Positions 35,242 through 45,242 of a stretch of 64,000 nt of DNA are shown piece after piece (positions within the stretch are counted from its first letter, which is position 1; the number at the start of each line of letters is the position of its first letter). The DNA lies in contig JBNKIR010000041.1 of NCBI GenBank assembly GCA_050290785.1, positions 52,173 through 116,172 on the forward strand. Direction: 5' to 3'. This DNA is from JAAGZL01 sp050290785. Lineage in GTDB: Bacteria > Pseudomonadota > Gammaproteobacteria > Chromatiales > Chromatiaceae. A program made the position numbers and the translations under genes. The notes under the pieces are model-generated. The model ran no database searches and had not been told where the DNA came from. It saw only the letters and a program-made list of their open reading frames with translations.

Positions 35242-38200
35242 ATGGCCGTGGCACCCAAACAAAACAGCCTACAGACACTTAAAAAACTGATCCCCCTGAA
35301 TTTGCTCCCGGAAGCAGACCTGGAACAGCTTCTTAAGACAGCAGCATTCAAGCAGGATAGGGCTGGAACTTATCTGTTCCGTCAGGGGGATACCGATTAC
35401 CATAATATCTACCTGCTCTCCGGCAAGGTGGCCTTACTTGATAATATGCGGGAAGTGGACAGGGTCGCGGCGGGAAGTGAGACCGCACGTTTCCCGTTGG
35501 CCCATCAGATTCCCAGAAAGAACTCCGCTCGCGCCATCGGCGTGGTTGAATATGTCCTGATCGACAATCGCAAGCTTAGCGAGATGCTGGTTCGAAACAA
35601 GGATGATGACTATAAGGTTGCCGACCTCAGCTCCACCATCAGCGATGATTGGATGGACCAGCTCCTCCAATCCAAGGTATTCCAGCAGATTCCACCATCC
35701 AACATCCAGGGTGTGATCATGCGCATGGAGGAGGTAGAGGTCAAACGCGGGGAAAAGGTGGTGGAACAGGGGGGAGAAGGGGATTACTTCTATCTGATCC
35801 ACCAGGGGAGATGCACGGTTTCACGTCTGGAAGATGGCAAAAAAAAACCAACCGAGCTGGCCAAACTCGGACCGGGAGATAGCTTTGGTGAAGAGGCGCT
35901 GCTCTCTGACAGTCCGCGCAACAGCACGGTAACCATGCTAACCAAGGGGATCCTTTTGCGTTTGGCAAAAGAGGATTTCATCCAGTTTGTAAAGCGTCCT
36001 TTGGCCAGGGGGGTAAGCTTTGAAGAGGCCGATGCCCTGGTTGCAAAAGGTGCCGTATGGCTCGATGTCAGGTCTCCGGTACAGTATGCAGCAGGACACC
36101 TGGAACACAGTGTCAGCTTCCCGCTGGATACCTTACGCTATCAGGCACCAAACCTGGCTTTAGATCAGAAATATGTCATCTGCTGCGACGATGGGCATTT
36201 GAGTTCCACTGCGGCATATCTCCTGACCGACCGTGGATTTGTCGTCTCCGTCCTCGAGGGAGGACTCAGGACGGCGCCACCCGATCTTATGGTCAAGGAA
36301 AAGCCTGATACCGAGTCCAGCGCAAAGGTTATCAGCCTGCACCCAGGCGAGGAGATCGCCGATGACAAGACTCATGCAAAACAGCAAGACGATCAGAAGG
36401 CTCTGCAACAACAGTTGGCTGCGGCAAACAGCCGCATCAAAGACCTGGGGGTAAAATTTCAGACCTATCGCGACCGACACAAGAAGGAAGAGGCGAAGCA
36501 GCTGGCAGAGATAAAGGCGCAAAAGATAATCATCGATAAAAACCGCATCAGGCTAGATGAGCTAAGGATGAAAAGGGACGCCGACAGGAGGTTGATTGAA
36601 CAGCTACAGCAAGAGTCAGGCGAGCTGAACACCTCCATAAAAGAGGCTACTGAAAAGTTGAGCCAGGCCCAGAAGAATATCGTAGACCTTGAGGCTCGGC
36701 TTCAGGGTGCACAGGACACCAAGCAGTCAGCCGCAGCCGAAAAGGATGAGCATAGAAAGGAACTGGAGGCGTTAAGAGATAGATTGGAAGACGCCTCTGC
36801 TGAGAAGGCCGCACTGGAAGGGAAAATCGAGCGGTTGCAAAGTGGTCAGGGAGATGCCAAACAGAAACAGGATGAGGCCCTGGAAGACTTAAAACAGCAG
36901 ATAAAACAGCTACAGGTTGACCTGGATGAGGCCCGTGAGATAACCCAGTCTGGACAAGCCGATCTGAAAAAGTCGCAAGAGGCAAGCCATGCGATGCAAT
37001 CCGAACTGGATAAACTCAGAAAGGCAAATCGGGAGATACAGGATGAGCTGAATGAGTCCAGAGAGGCGAGTCAGACCGTACAGGACGAATTAAACCAGGC
37101 ACAGGAAAGGTATCTGGAACTACAGTCAGAGATGGCCGAGGTTAGGGGGGCCTTGCGGGACAAAGAGTCTGAGCTGGAGAGATCACTGGCTAAAACTGAT
37201 CGCCAGGGAGATGAAGATACCGACGCCCTGCACGAGGAGATCAAGACCCTTACCGAGGCACTGGCAGAATCTGATTTGGCATACGATCAAATCAGAGAGC
37301 AGGCCGAGGCGCTGGCGAAAGAAAAAGAGCAGATCCAGCAAAAGATGCGGGAGCTGGAACAGAATCGTTCACAGGATAGACCCAAACCGGCACGGGATGA
37401 CAGGCGCACCTCAATCGAGAGGGAGGTCTTTGGCGACGTCGATGAAGACTTGGTTTCCAAAGGATTGGATATGGTGGAAGAAGAATCGCTACGTCAGGAA
37501 CTGGAGGATCTGCGCAATGCATCCAGTAATTGGGAGCAGCGATTAAACGAGGCCGAAGAGAAATGCAGAGCCCTGGATGATGCGCTGGAGGACCGGGATA
37601 AGGAGATTGATCAGATCCGGCTGGAACTGGACGAGGGAAAGGCCAGGCTGGTTGAGTCTGAAGAACAGCGACAGCAGAGCGACGCAACGATCAACCAGCT
37701 TAGAGAGCTGGCTGCCAGCGGAAAGCCGGTGAATGAATATGTAGATTCGCGTCTGACGAATCCCCCTGCGAAAACACTTCATATAGATAACCTGATTTCT
37801 GGTCACTCCCCTGGGCGGGCCATAGCACTATGGGCGCTGCTGGGTGCAGGTATATGTTTTGCTGTGCTTGACGGACTGATGATCTATTCCGGACGAGGTG
37901 AGTTACTCTCAGGGATGCTACAGAATGGAGAAGAGCAACAGATTGGCCCTATGGCGGTTGAGCGAAATGGTATAGATCTACTCGCGTCATCAAGAAGAAA
38001 TAGTCCGTTCATTACCAACGATAGCAAAATTGGCGCGAATACCGTGATTTCCGCCAAAGAAAAGGACCAGGCCGTGAAAACCGAGTCGTCCTGGACTGTT
38101 CTAAAGGATATAAGCTTTGGCCCGACAATGGTCAGGCTTAACGGTGGTAACTACACTATGGGCAGCAATAGGAACCAGGTCTCCAGTGATCAATGGCCTG

Positions 38201-38808
38201 CCCATAATGTCGAGATAAAGTCATTTGCGATAAGTCAGACTGAAATCACCTTTGATGATTATGATCGCTTCGCCAAAGAGACTGGCCGCAGGCTTCCTGA
38301 TGACCAGGGTTGGGGGCGTGGTTCGCGCCCGGTCGTTGATGTTAGCTGGGATGACGCTGTGGCCTACACCAAATGGCTGTCCCAACGTACAGGCAGAACA
38401 TATCGCCTCCCGTCAGAGTCCGAGTGGGAATATGCCATTCGCAGCGGCAGTGATTCAACCTACTGGTGGGGCTATCAGATGGAGGAAGGCAGAGCGAACT
38501 GCTTTGATTGCGGCAGCGAATGGGACCGCAAGAGTACAGCTCCGGCCGCCAGCTTCCCGCCAAATAATTTTGGACTTTATGACATGGCGGGTAACGTAAG
38601 AGAGTGGGTCATGGACTGCTATCGTCCCAACTATAGCGGCGCCCCTCAGGATGGAACCGCATGGTTGGAAAGGGGTTGTAATGAACGAGTAGCCCGGGGT
38701 GGCGCATATAATAAGACCAGCGACAGCATGCGTTCCGTCTGGAGAGGACGCTTCAAACCCAACCTACGCTTCAGCTTTACCGGTTTCAGGGTTGTGCTCG
38801 AACTTTAG
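35242..38808 (+). CDS. Multidomain fusion: two cNMP-binding domains, rhodanese, long coiled coil, TM helix, FGE-like domain
   Basis: The protein is 1188 residues. Residues about 10-130 form a weak cNMP-like domain, and 140-255 a good one (GPGDSFGEEALLSDSPRNSTVT). A rhodanese domain covers about 268-350 (WLDVRSPVQYAAGHL; active-loop ICCDDGHLSS). Residues about 370-850 are an acidic coiled coil. One membrane helix lies near 859-880. The C terminus from about 955 is an FGE/sulfatase-modifying-type domain (GGNYTMGSN, RLPSESEWEYAIRSG, MAGNVREWV, TGFRV). The two catalytic cysteines expected after RGGAY are absent (RGGAYNKTSDSMRS), so it is probably a binding module. A cytoplasmic sensor linked to an outer domain is inferred. 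Confidence 0.85.
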   Translation: MAVAPKQNSLQTLKKLIPLNLLPEADLEQLLKTAAFKQDRAGTYLFRQGDTDYHNIYLLSGKVALLDNMREVDRVAAGSETARFPLAHQIPRKNSARAIGVVEYVLIDNRKLSEMLVRNKDDDYKVADLSSTISDDWMDQLLQSKVFQQIPPSNIQGVIMRMEEVEVKRGEKVVEQGGEGDYFYLIHQGRCTVSRLEDGKKKPTELAKLGPGDSFGEEALLSDSPRNSTVTMLTKGILLRLAKEDFIQFVKRPLARGVSFEEADALVAKGAVWLDVRSPVQYAAGHLEHSVSFPLDTLRYQAPNLALDQKYVICCDDGHLSSTAAYLLTDRGFVVSVLEGGLRTAPPDLMVKEKPDTESSAKVISLHPGEEIADDKTHAKQQDDQKALQQQLAAANSRIKDLGVKFQTYRDRHKKEEAKQLAEIKAQKIIIDKNRIRLDELRMKRDADRRLIEQLQQESGELNTSIKEATEKLSQAQKNIVDLEARLQGAQDTKQSAAAEKDEHRKELEALRDRLEDASAEKAALEGKIERLQSGQGDAKQKQDEALEDLKQQIKQLQVDLDEAREITQSGQADLKKSQEASHAMQSELDKLRKANREIQDELNESREASQTVQDELNQAQERYLELQSEMAEVRGALRDKESELERSLAKTDRQGDEDTDALHEEIKTLTEALAESDLAYDQIREQAEALAKEKEQIQQKMRELEQNRSQDRPKPARDDRRTSIEREVFGDVDEDLVSKGLDMVEEESLRQELEDLRNASSNWEQRLNEAEEKCRALDDALEDRDKEIDQIRLELDEGKARLVESEEQRQQSDATINQLRELAASGKPVNEYVDSRLTNPPAKTLHIDNLISGHSPGRAIALWALLGAGICFAVLDGLMIYSGRGELLSGMLQNGEEQQIGPMAVERNGIDLLASSRRNSPFITNDSKIGANTVISAKEKDQAVKTESSWTVLKDISFGPTMVRLNGGNYTMGSNRNQVSSDQWPAHNVEIKSFAISQTEITFDDYDRFAKETGRRLPDDQGWGRGSRPVVDVSWDDAVAYTKWLSQRTGRTYRLPSESEWEYAIRSGSDSTYWWGYQMEEGRANCFDCGSEWDRKSTAPAASFPPNNFGLYDMAGNVREWVMDCYRPNYSGAPQDGTAWLERGCNERVARGGAYNKTSDSMRSVWRGRFKPNLRFSFTGFRVVLEL

Positions 38809-39014
38809 CCCTGGGTGTTTAGAAAGTCTGATACGGATATGGATACCAGATCTGCCGGAATGGCCGGGGATTCCGTTCTGACTTCAAGCTCAATTAGCTG
38901 CAGTGAGGTGGCAAGATCAACTGGCCCATGACGTCTGGTCTCATTTGCAGCCAGCCCATCTCGATTACTCTGGTAAGTAATCCCACCTGATGTCAGGTCA
39001 TATTTGGTGATCAT
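38805..39014 (-). CDS. Small hypothetical protein (69 aa)
   Basis: From ATG 39014, with GAGGTG 4 nt upstream, the frame encodes 69 residues (MITKYDLTSGGITYQSN at the start). Its 3' end overlaps the end of the convergent fusion gene by 4 bp. I recognise no family. The good ribosome-binding site and natural-looking composition support it; absence of any homology I can name keeps the confidence low. An in-frame ATG at 39026 is a less likely start. Confidence 0.4.
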   Translation of the reverse strand: MITKYDLTSGGITYQSNRDGLAANETRRHGPVDLATSLQLIELEVRTESPAIPADLVSISVSDFLNTQG

Positions 39015-39119
39015 ACCACACCTCATTGTATAGACAGTGGATTGGGGTTTTCCACTCTTGATCTATATAGCGGCGCTGCGTTCTGTAACTTTAGGTCCTT
39101 ATTGGAATATCGTTAAGAT

Positions 39120-39425
39120 TCATTCACCTAGCAATTCGTCATTATCCAGGTCATCTAATGGATTAAGGTGATTTTCTCCGGCAGGTCGGTCCAGATCCAC
39201 GCCATAGTCATCATTGCTGATATCAAATGATCCGGACCAATCCTCAGGCGCCTCGGCACGGCTTAACACCAGCTCCTCCCAGGCGTCTGAGTCATACTCT
39301 TCAACTGTGCCATCATAGAACTGCACCTCTATGGATTGTTCCTCCTGGTCCATGGCGACCACTTCAAGGATTTCGCCCTCTACAGTCTGATACCAGCTAC
39401 CGACAGCAGGTTGGGGTTTACTCAT
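39120..39425 (-). CDS. DUF6763 family protein
   Basis: The 101-residue acidic protein shows the conserved block SWYQTVEGEILEVVAMD ... IEVQFYDGTVEEYDSDAWEELVL, which I associate with the small DUF6763 family of gammaproteobacteria. The C-terminal third is acidic and probably disordered. No signal peptide or membrane helix is seen. Function is unknown. It is divergent from djlA. Confidence 0.65.
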   Translation of the reverse strand: MSKPQPAVGSWYQTVEGEILEVVAMDQEEQSIEVQFYDGTVEEYDSDAWEELVLSRAEAPEDWSGSFDISNDDYGVDLDRPAGENHLNPLDDLDNDELLGE

Positions 39426-39590
39426 ATCTATTGCTCCTCTGCTATTGTACTTATCTGCGGATGAACAAGTTTCCTGTTTTAAACTGGAGGTCCCTGTTAT
39501 TTAGTATTGCACTGGATCGGCTTCTATTCCAGTATTGAAATCCGCGCGATGTTTACAGCTATTTATAGATGAAGATAAAGGAGAGTTGAG

Positions 39591-40394
39591 TTGAGTTGGT
39601 GGGGCAAGATGTTAGGCGGGGCCTTCGGTTTTATGCTTGGAGGACCACTTGGTGCCATTCTTGGCGCGGTACTGGGACATAACCTGGATCGCGGCATGGA
39701 TGGTCTCAAAGGTTATGAATCCATGCGTCCAGGAGACAGGGAGAGGGTACAGACGGCCTTCTTTACCGCTACATTTTCTGTAATGGGCCATCTGGCCAAG
39801 GCCGACGGCCGGGTGTCGGAAGATGAGATAGAGATTGCCCGCAGGGTCATGGATCAAATGGACCTGAACCAGAAGCTGCGGCAGACGGCTATCCGCCTGT
39901 TCGAAGAGGGCAAGAAACCCGGTTTCCCCCTGGACGATGTATTGGAACAATTTCGCCAGGAGTGCCATCGCCGCCTGACCTTGATCCAGATGTTCGTGGA
40001 GATCCAACTTCAGGCGGCCTATGCAGATGGGGTACTGCACAGAGAGGAAGAACGGCTACTGTTGCATATCTGCCATAGTCTCAATATCCCAGAACGGCTA
40101 TTCCGTCAGCTGGAAGAGATGATCAAGGCCGAGCGACACTATGCCGGAGGGAGACGTCCCACACCTAAACCATCGGGACCATCACTGGAAGATGCCTACG
40201 CCATACTCATGATTTCACCCAAGAGCAGTGACGCAGAGGTGAAACGGGCCTATCGCCGCCTGCTCAGTCAACACCATCCTGACAAGTTGGTCTCCAAGGG
40301 GCTGCCGGAGGAGATGATGAAACTGGCAACGCAAAAGACCCATGAGATACGCCAGGCCTATGAACAGATCAAGCAGGCACGTGGTTTGAGCTAG
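39591..40394 (+). CDS. djlA: Co-chaperone DjlA
   Basis: The 267-residue protein starts at TTG 39591, with AAAGGAGAG just before it. The N terminus has the short glycine-rich membrane anchor of DjlA (MLGGAFGFMLGGPLGAILGA). A TerB-like helical domain follows (about 50-170), and the C-terminal 65 residues are a J domain with the HPD motif (LSQHHPDKL). DjlA stimulates DnaK at the inner membrane and has been tied to envelope stress. Length matches E. coli DjlA. Confidence 0.93.
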   Translation: MSWWGKMLGGAFGFMLGGPLGAILGAVLGHNLDRGMDGLKGYESMRPGDRERVQTAFFTATFSVMGHLAKADGRVSEDEIEIARRVMDQMDLNQKLRQTAIRLFEEGKKPGFPLDDVLEQFRQECHRRLTLIQMFVEIQLQAAYADGVLHREEERLLLHICHSLNIPERLFRQLEEMIKAERHYAGGRRPTPKPSGPSLEDAYAILMISPKSSDAEVKRAYRRLLSQHHPDKLVSKGLPEEMMKLATQKTHEIRQAYEQIKQARGLS

Positions 40395-40397
40395 CCG

Positions 40398-41426
40398 CTA
40401 CTTGAATAGAAGGATAAACGGTTCCAGCAGTTCTCTGCTGAAAAAGTTCTGCATCTCGTCCCGCATCAGTTTCAGTGCGTCGAATTTACTCAGGGCCTGT
40501 TTATATGAGCGTTCGGCAGTAAGTGCATCAAATACGTCGGCAAGACAGCAGATACGGCCATAGACATGCGCCTCTTCGCCATGGAGATGTTTGGGATATC
40601 CAGTCCCATCATAGCGTTCGTGGTGCTGCAACACTATGTATTCACACTCTTCCGATAGTTCGCCCGCCTCCTTCAGGATCTTGTATCCCTGATAGGGGTG
40701 GGTGCGCATCTGATTCATCTCCTCATCTGTCAGAGGCCCGGGCTTGTTGATGATCCTTGGGTCAATATTTACCTTACCCAGGTCGTGCAGAAAGAAGCCC
40801 GCGCCCAACTCCTCGAGATCGTGATCATCGGAATGGCGAAATATCTCTTTGGCCAGCATGATTGAGGTAATGCCCACATTCACCGAATGAGCGAAGGTAT
40901 AGAAGTCGTGGGAGGTAATAAGGAGCATGTTGTGGGCTGTCTCGTCATCCCTGAGGATGAGGTCAGTAACAGACTTGATGGCACCTTTGCTGGCGGTGAT
41001 GTTCTCCGCCGTCGGGCTTTCCAGCAGGCGAGACATCATCTCCATTGAGTGTTCATACACCGCCTTGGACTTGGCGCTGGGACTCAGGCCCTTATCCTCA
41101 ATCACCTCAATTAGCTCTTTTGGTACCAGGGTCTCCGGATTCCATTTGGGCGGAGGGATTATATCTACTGATTCCTGCTGCTCAGACTCATCGATCATGA
41201 CATCTGCCGATATCCGGGTTGATCTTTCGGCCGGCGATTCGGGGGGCAGGTCGCTTTTATCAAAATCCACCTCTATGGCACGAAACCCGCAGGCATGGAT
41301 CTCTTTGATCTGATGCCGGTTTTTTATCTTGAATTGGTTCAGACTGAAGGGGTGGCTGAGCCAGGATACGGGCAGGATGACATACATCCCAACCTTAAGG
41401 TCTTCAATAGGCACCTTTTTGATCAT
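40398..41426 (-). CDS. HD-GYP cyclic-di-GMP phosphodiesterase
   Basis: The 342-residue protein has an N-terminal DUF3391 domain (residues 1-100; IEDLKVGMYVILPVSWLSHPF) and an HD-GYP domain. The catalytic HD pair is H214-D215 (FFLHDLGK), followed by HP at 243-244, HH at 268-269 and DGTGYP at 273-278. All residues expected for the metal site are present, so it should hydrolyse cyclic-di-GMP in the cytoplasm. It adds to the cyclic-di-GMP genes at 25.8-33 kb. glgP lies upstream on the same strand with a 73-bp gap. Confidence 0.9.
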   Translation of the reverse strand: MIKKVPIEDLKVGMYVILPVSWLSHPFSLNQFKIKNRHQIKEIHACGFRAIEVDFDKSDLPPESPAERSTRISADVMIDESEQQESVDIIPPPKWNPETLVPKELIEVIEDKGLSPSAKSKAVYEHSMEMMSRLLESPTAENITASKGAIKSVTDLILRDDETAHNMLLITSHDFYTFAHSVNVGITSIMLAKEIFRHSDDHDLEELGAGFFLHDLGKVNIDPRIINKPGPLTDEEMNQMRTHPYQGYKILKEAGELSEECEYIVLQHHERYDGTGYPKHLHGEEAHVYGRICCLADVFDALTAERSYKQALSKFDALKLMRDEMQNFFSRELLEPFILLFK

Positions 41427-41499
41427 ATCGCCCCTGATATCCGTTATCTTTTTTCAGCACAGAGCAGGCGCAACCCGAAATCAGGTCTGCAGATGTCAA

Positions 41500-44022
41500 T
41501 TATATCGGCAGGGATGGAACCGGCTTGAGTTTCCAGATCTCCTGATTGTAATCCACTATGGTTCGGTCGGTGGAAAATCTGCTGCTGGAGGCGGTGTTTA
41601 GAATACTGCTGGTCACCCAGGCATCATGGTCACGATATCTTTTAGCCGCACGCTTCTGGGCCTTAACATAACTGGCGAAGTCGGCCGCCACCTTCCAGGG
41701 GTCGTCAGGACTGCGGATGGAGTTGATGATCGGATCGAACAGTCCGGGCTCCATATGGTTAAAGTGTCCTTTTTCCAGCAGATTCATAACCCGTGAGAGA
41801 TTATGATCTGATTGAATGATGGAGTTAGGGTCATAGCGTCCATGCAGTCCCTGGACCTCATCAGCGGTGAGACCGAAGAGGAAAAAGTGCTCTTCCCCCA
41901 CCTCTTCTCTGATCTCTATATTGGCCCCATCCAGGGTACCAATGGTTAGTGCACCGTTCATCATGAACTTCATGTTGCCGGTACCGGATGCCTCCTTGCC
42001 GGCCGTAGAGATCTGCTCCGAAAGATCTGTGCCCGGGCATATCACCTCCATGGCGGAGACCCGATAGTCCGGGAGAAAGGAGCATTTGAGTTTATCTCCA
42101 ACCTCCGGGTCATTATTGATTACATTGGCCACATTGTTAATCAGCTTGATGATCAGCTTGGCCTGGGAATATCCTGGTGCCGCCTTGCCTCCAAACAGGA
42201 CACAGCGCGGAATCCATCCTGAGATCTTGCCGGCCTTGATCTTGGCGTAGAGATGGATGACGTGCAGGATATTCAGAAGCTGCCGCTTGTATTCATGGAT
42301 ACGCTTTACCTGTACGTCGAACATCGCGTCTATATCAAACTGAACTCCACACTCTTTGAACACCAGTTGGGCCAGACGCTCTTTGTTCTGCTGCTTGACC
42401 AGGATCCAGCGGTGTCTGAACTTCGGGTCATCTATATACTCTTTCAGTCTGTGAAGTTGGCTCAGATCAGCGATCCAGTCATCCCCTATGAAGTCACTGA
42501 TCAATCCTCGCAGTCCCGGATTACATGCGGCCAGCCAGCGGCGCTGGGTCACGCCGTTGGTCTTGTTATTGAACTTGCCGGGCCATAGCTTGTAGAAGTC
42601 ATGGAATAGCCACTGGCGCAGCAATTCAGAGTGCAACGCGGCAACCCCGTTGACCGAGAAACTGCCAACTATGGCCAGATATGCCATGCGTACCTGAGGA
42701 TTGTCCCCCTCCTCTATTATGGACATACGACGCAGACGGTCGTTATCCCCGGGCCAGCGGTTCGCCACCTCGCCCAGGAAGCGGGCGTTGATTTCATAGA
42801 TGATCTGCAGTGGACGCGGCAGCAGATACTCAAACAGGCGCACCGGCCACCTTTCCAGGGCCTCCGGCAGGAGGGTGTGATTGGTATAGGCCATGGTGTT
42901 CCTGGTTATCTCCCACGCCTCCTCCCAACCCAGTCCTTCCTGATCCACCAGGAGGCGCATCAGCTCAGCCACCGCGATGGAAGGGTGAGTATCATTCAGT
43001 TGAAAACAGTTTTTCTCGGCGAAATTAGAGAAATCAGCGCCATTGTTCAGTTTCCATCTCCTGAACACGTCCTGCAGACTGGCTGAGGCAAGGAAATACT
43101 GTTGCCTAAGTCGCAACTCTTTTCCGCATTCGCTTGCATCATTGGGGTAGAGCACCATGGTGATGTGTTCGGCCGCATTTTTGGCCTCGACAGATTCAGT
43201 GTAACTCCCGGCATTGAACTCGTCCAGATCGAATTCATCTGTAGCCGCAGACTTCCAGAGTCGCAGGGTGTTTACCGTATCGTTTCTATATCCAGGGACG
43301 GGGACATCGTAAGGGACGGCAAGCACATCATGGGTGTCCAGCCAGCGCACCTCCAGCTTGTCGTCCCAGTTGGATCTTATCTCGGTATGACCGCCAAACT
43401 TGACCCGCTGAGTAAATTCGGGACGATCCACCTCCCAGGGATTGCCATTACGCAGCCAATGATCTGGTTCCTCAACCTGATAGCCCCCCTGAATATCCTG
43501 TCTGAACATGCCATACTCATACCGGATGCCATAGCCGTGCACCGGCAGTTGCAAAGTGGCGCAACTGTCGAGGAAGCAGGCCGCTAGCCTCCCCAGGCCG
43601 CCATTACCCAAACCGGCATCTGGCTCGCTCTCAGCGATCTCCTCCATGACTAGGCCCAGTTCGTACATGCCCTCTTCAATGGCATCTCCCAGGTTAAGAT
43701 TAAGTGCGCTATTGCCCAGGGCGCGACCCATAAGATATTCCAGAGAGAGATAGTAGGTGCGTTTACAGTCACTATCCTGGTATGCATGTTGAGTACTTTG
43801 CCAACGCTCCATCAAGCGATCCCTCACTGCCATGGCCAGGGCGGCGAAGGGGTAGTGCGTGTTGTTGCAATCCTGATCCCGGCCCAGGGTGCGACAGAAA
43901 TATCTTCTGAAATCCTGCGCTATCCCTCCCGCGTCCATGGGCAGGGACGGCAGATTGCCCAGAGAGCCGTTCAGGCGACTCTTGAGCAAAGGGGTGAATG
44001 GTGAATATTTGGTCGGACTCAT
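41500..44022 (-). CDS. glgP: Glycogen/starch phosphorylase
   Basis: The 840-residue enzyme releases glucose-1-phosphate from glycogen with phosphate. The length is standard. Conserved segments include YYLSLEYLMGRALGNSALNL, GNGGLGRLAACFLDS, YGIRYEYGMF, LNDTHPSIAVAELMR, GVTQRRWLAACNP, and the PLP-lysine block SGTGNMKFMMNGALTIGT followed by LDGANIEI. It suggests stored glycogen as an energy reserve; the other glycogen genes are not in the window. Confidence 0.96.
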   Translation of the reverse strand: MSPTKYSPFTPLLKSRLNGSLGNLPSLPMDAGGIAQDFRRYFCRTLGRDQDCNNTHYPFAALAMAVRDRLMERWQSTQHAYQDSDCKRTYYLSLEYLMGRALGNSALNLNLGDAIEEGMYELGLVMEEIAESEPDAGLGNGGLGRLAACFLDSCATLQLPVHGYGIRYEYGMFRQDIQGGYQVEEPDHWLRNGNPWEVDRPEFTQRVKFGGHTEIRSNWDDKLEVRWLDTHDVLAVPYDVPVPGYRNDTVNTLRLWKSAATDEFDLDEFNAGSYTESVEAKNAAEHITMVLYPNDASECGKELRLRQQYFLASASLQDVFRRWKLNNGADFSNFAEKNCFQLNDTHPSIAVAELMRLLVDQEGLGWEEAWEITRNTMAYTNHTLLPEALERWPVRLFEYLLPRPLQIIYEINARFLGEVANRWPGDNDRLRRMSIIEEGDNPQVRMAYLAIVGSFSVNGVAALHSELLRQWLFHDFYKLWPGKFNNKTNGVTQRRWLAACNPGLRGLISDFIGDDWIADLSQLHRLKEYIDDPKFRHRWILVKQQNKERLAQLVFKECGVQFDIDAMFDVQVKRIHEYKRQLLNILHVIHLYAKIKAGKISGWIPRCVLFGGKAAPGYSQAKLIIKLINNVANVINNDPEVGDKLKCSFLPDYRVSAMEVICPGTDLSEQISTAGKEASGTGNMKFMMNGALTIGTLDGANIEIREEVGEEHFFLFGLTADEVQGLHGRYDPNSIIQSDHNLSRVMNLLEKGHFNHMEPGLFDPIINSIRSPDDPWKVAADFASYVKAQKRAAKRYRDHDAWVTSSILNTASSSRFSTDRTIVDYNQEIWKLKPVPSLPI

Positions 44023-44123
44023 CTTTATACCTCTACATAGACTAGCTAGTAGTCTAGCCTCCTTGTATGCAGATGGGCATCACAATTCTGAAATTAATCG
44101 CAATGGATCGGCGTGAGAGCCCT

Positions 44124-45242
44124 CTAAAAATCTTCCACGCCGATGCTAAGCCCCTTGCCAACGTCATCAGTATTGATCTCGCCGCTCTCGTCCAGCCTGA
44201 TCCTGAGGGAAAGATTATTACGGGAATCAGCATTGCCCAAGGCGTTCTCAAGGCTGATCCTACCCTCCTTGTAGAGCTTGTACAGTGCCTGATCGAAGGT
44301 CTGCATTCCGCGCTCGGTACCTTGCTCCATCGCCTCCTTGACGGCATGGATATCACCTTTCTGGATCAGCTCGGCGATAAATGTAGAGAGCAGCATGATC
44401 TCAACCGCAGGCACCCTCTGTCCGTCAGTGCTTTTGATCAGTCGTTGCGAGACCACTGCCTTCAGGTTGAGGGACAGGTCCATATACAGTTGATGATGGG
44501 CGCTATCCGGGAAGAAGTTTATGACACGATCCAGGGCCTGGTTTGCATTATTGGCATGGAGAGTGGACAGGCAGAGGTGCCCGGTTTCCGCATAGGCGAT
44601 GGCATGCTGCATGGTCTCACGGTCGCGAATTTCACCGATAAGGATTACGTCCGGGGCCTCGCGCATGGCGTTCTTCAGGGCCATCTCGTAAGAGAGGGTA
44701 TCCAATCCCACCTCGCGTTGATCCACCACCGATTTTTTGTGGGTATGGAGGAATTCGACCGGATCCTCAATGGTCAGGATATGTCCGGTCATGTTGTTAT
44801 TGCGATGGTTTATCATCGAAGCCAACGTAGTGGATTTACCTGAACCGGTAGATCCAACCACCAGGATCAGTCCCCGCGGCTCCATTATGAGTTCTTTCAG
44901 TATCTGCGGCAGGTGCAGCTCTTCGATACTGGGTATGTTGCCCTTGATATAACGTATAACCATGGCCACATCACCACGCTGGCGATATACGTTCACGCGG
45001 AAGCGTCCCAGGCCGCTGATGGAGATGGCCAGGTTACCCTCCATGGTCCTCTCATACTCCTTAACCTGCTCATCGTTCATTATGGAGTATGCAAGCTTGC
45101 GCACCATACCAGGGGCCAAGGGGGTATCGCCGATAGGCATAGTGTGACCTTCCGCCTTCAGATTCGGCGGGGCACCGGTACTGAAGAAGAGATCAGAGCC
45201 GTTTTTCTGCACCATCAATTTCAAATATGGGACTATATCCAT
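44124..45242 (-). CDS. pilU: PilT/PilU-family type IV pilus retraction ATPase, PilU type
   Basis: The 372-residue cytoplasmic AAA+ ATPase supports retraction of type IV pili. Walker A is VVGSTGSGKSTTLASM, the Asp box is HILTIEDPVEFLH, Walker B is PDVILIGEIRDRETM, and the His box is GHLCLSTLHANNANQALDR. The start DIVPYLKLMVQKNGSDLFF and the long C-terminal tail after the RSLISENALGNA-like segment fit PilU better than PilT. pilT usually sits beside pilU but is absent here. DprA is also encoded in the window, and pilus retraction serves DNA uptake. Confidence 0.85.
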   Translation of the reverse strand: MDIVPYLKLMVQKNGSDLFFSTGAPPNLKAEGHTMPIGDTPLAPGMVRKLAYSIMNDEQVKEYERTMEGNLAISISGLGRFRVNVYRQRGDVAMVIRYIKGNIPSIEELHLPQILKELIMEPRGLILVVGSTGSGKSTTLASMINHRNNNMTGHILTIEDPVEFLHTHKKSVVDQREVGLDTLSYEMALKNAMREAPDVILIGEIRDRETMQHAIAYAETGHLCLSTLHANNANQALDRVINFFPDSAHHQLYMDLSLNLKAVVSQRLIKSTDGQRVPAVEIMLLSTFIAELIQKGDIHAVKEAMEQGTERGMQTFDQALYKLYKEGRISLENALGNADSRNNLSLRIRLDESGEINTDDVGKGLSIGVEDF

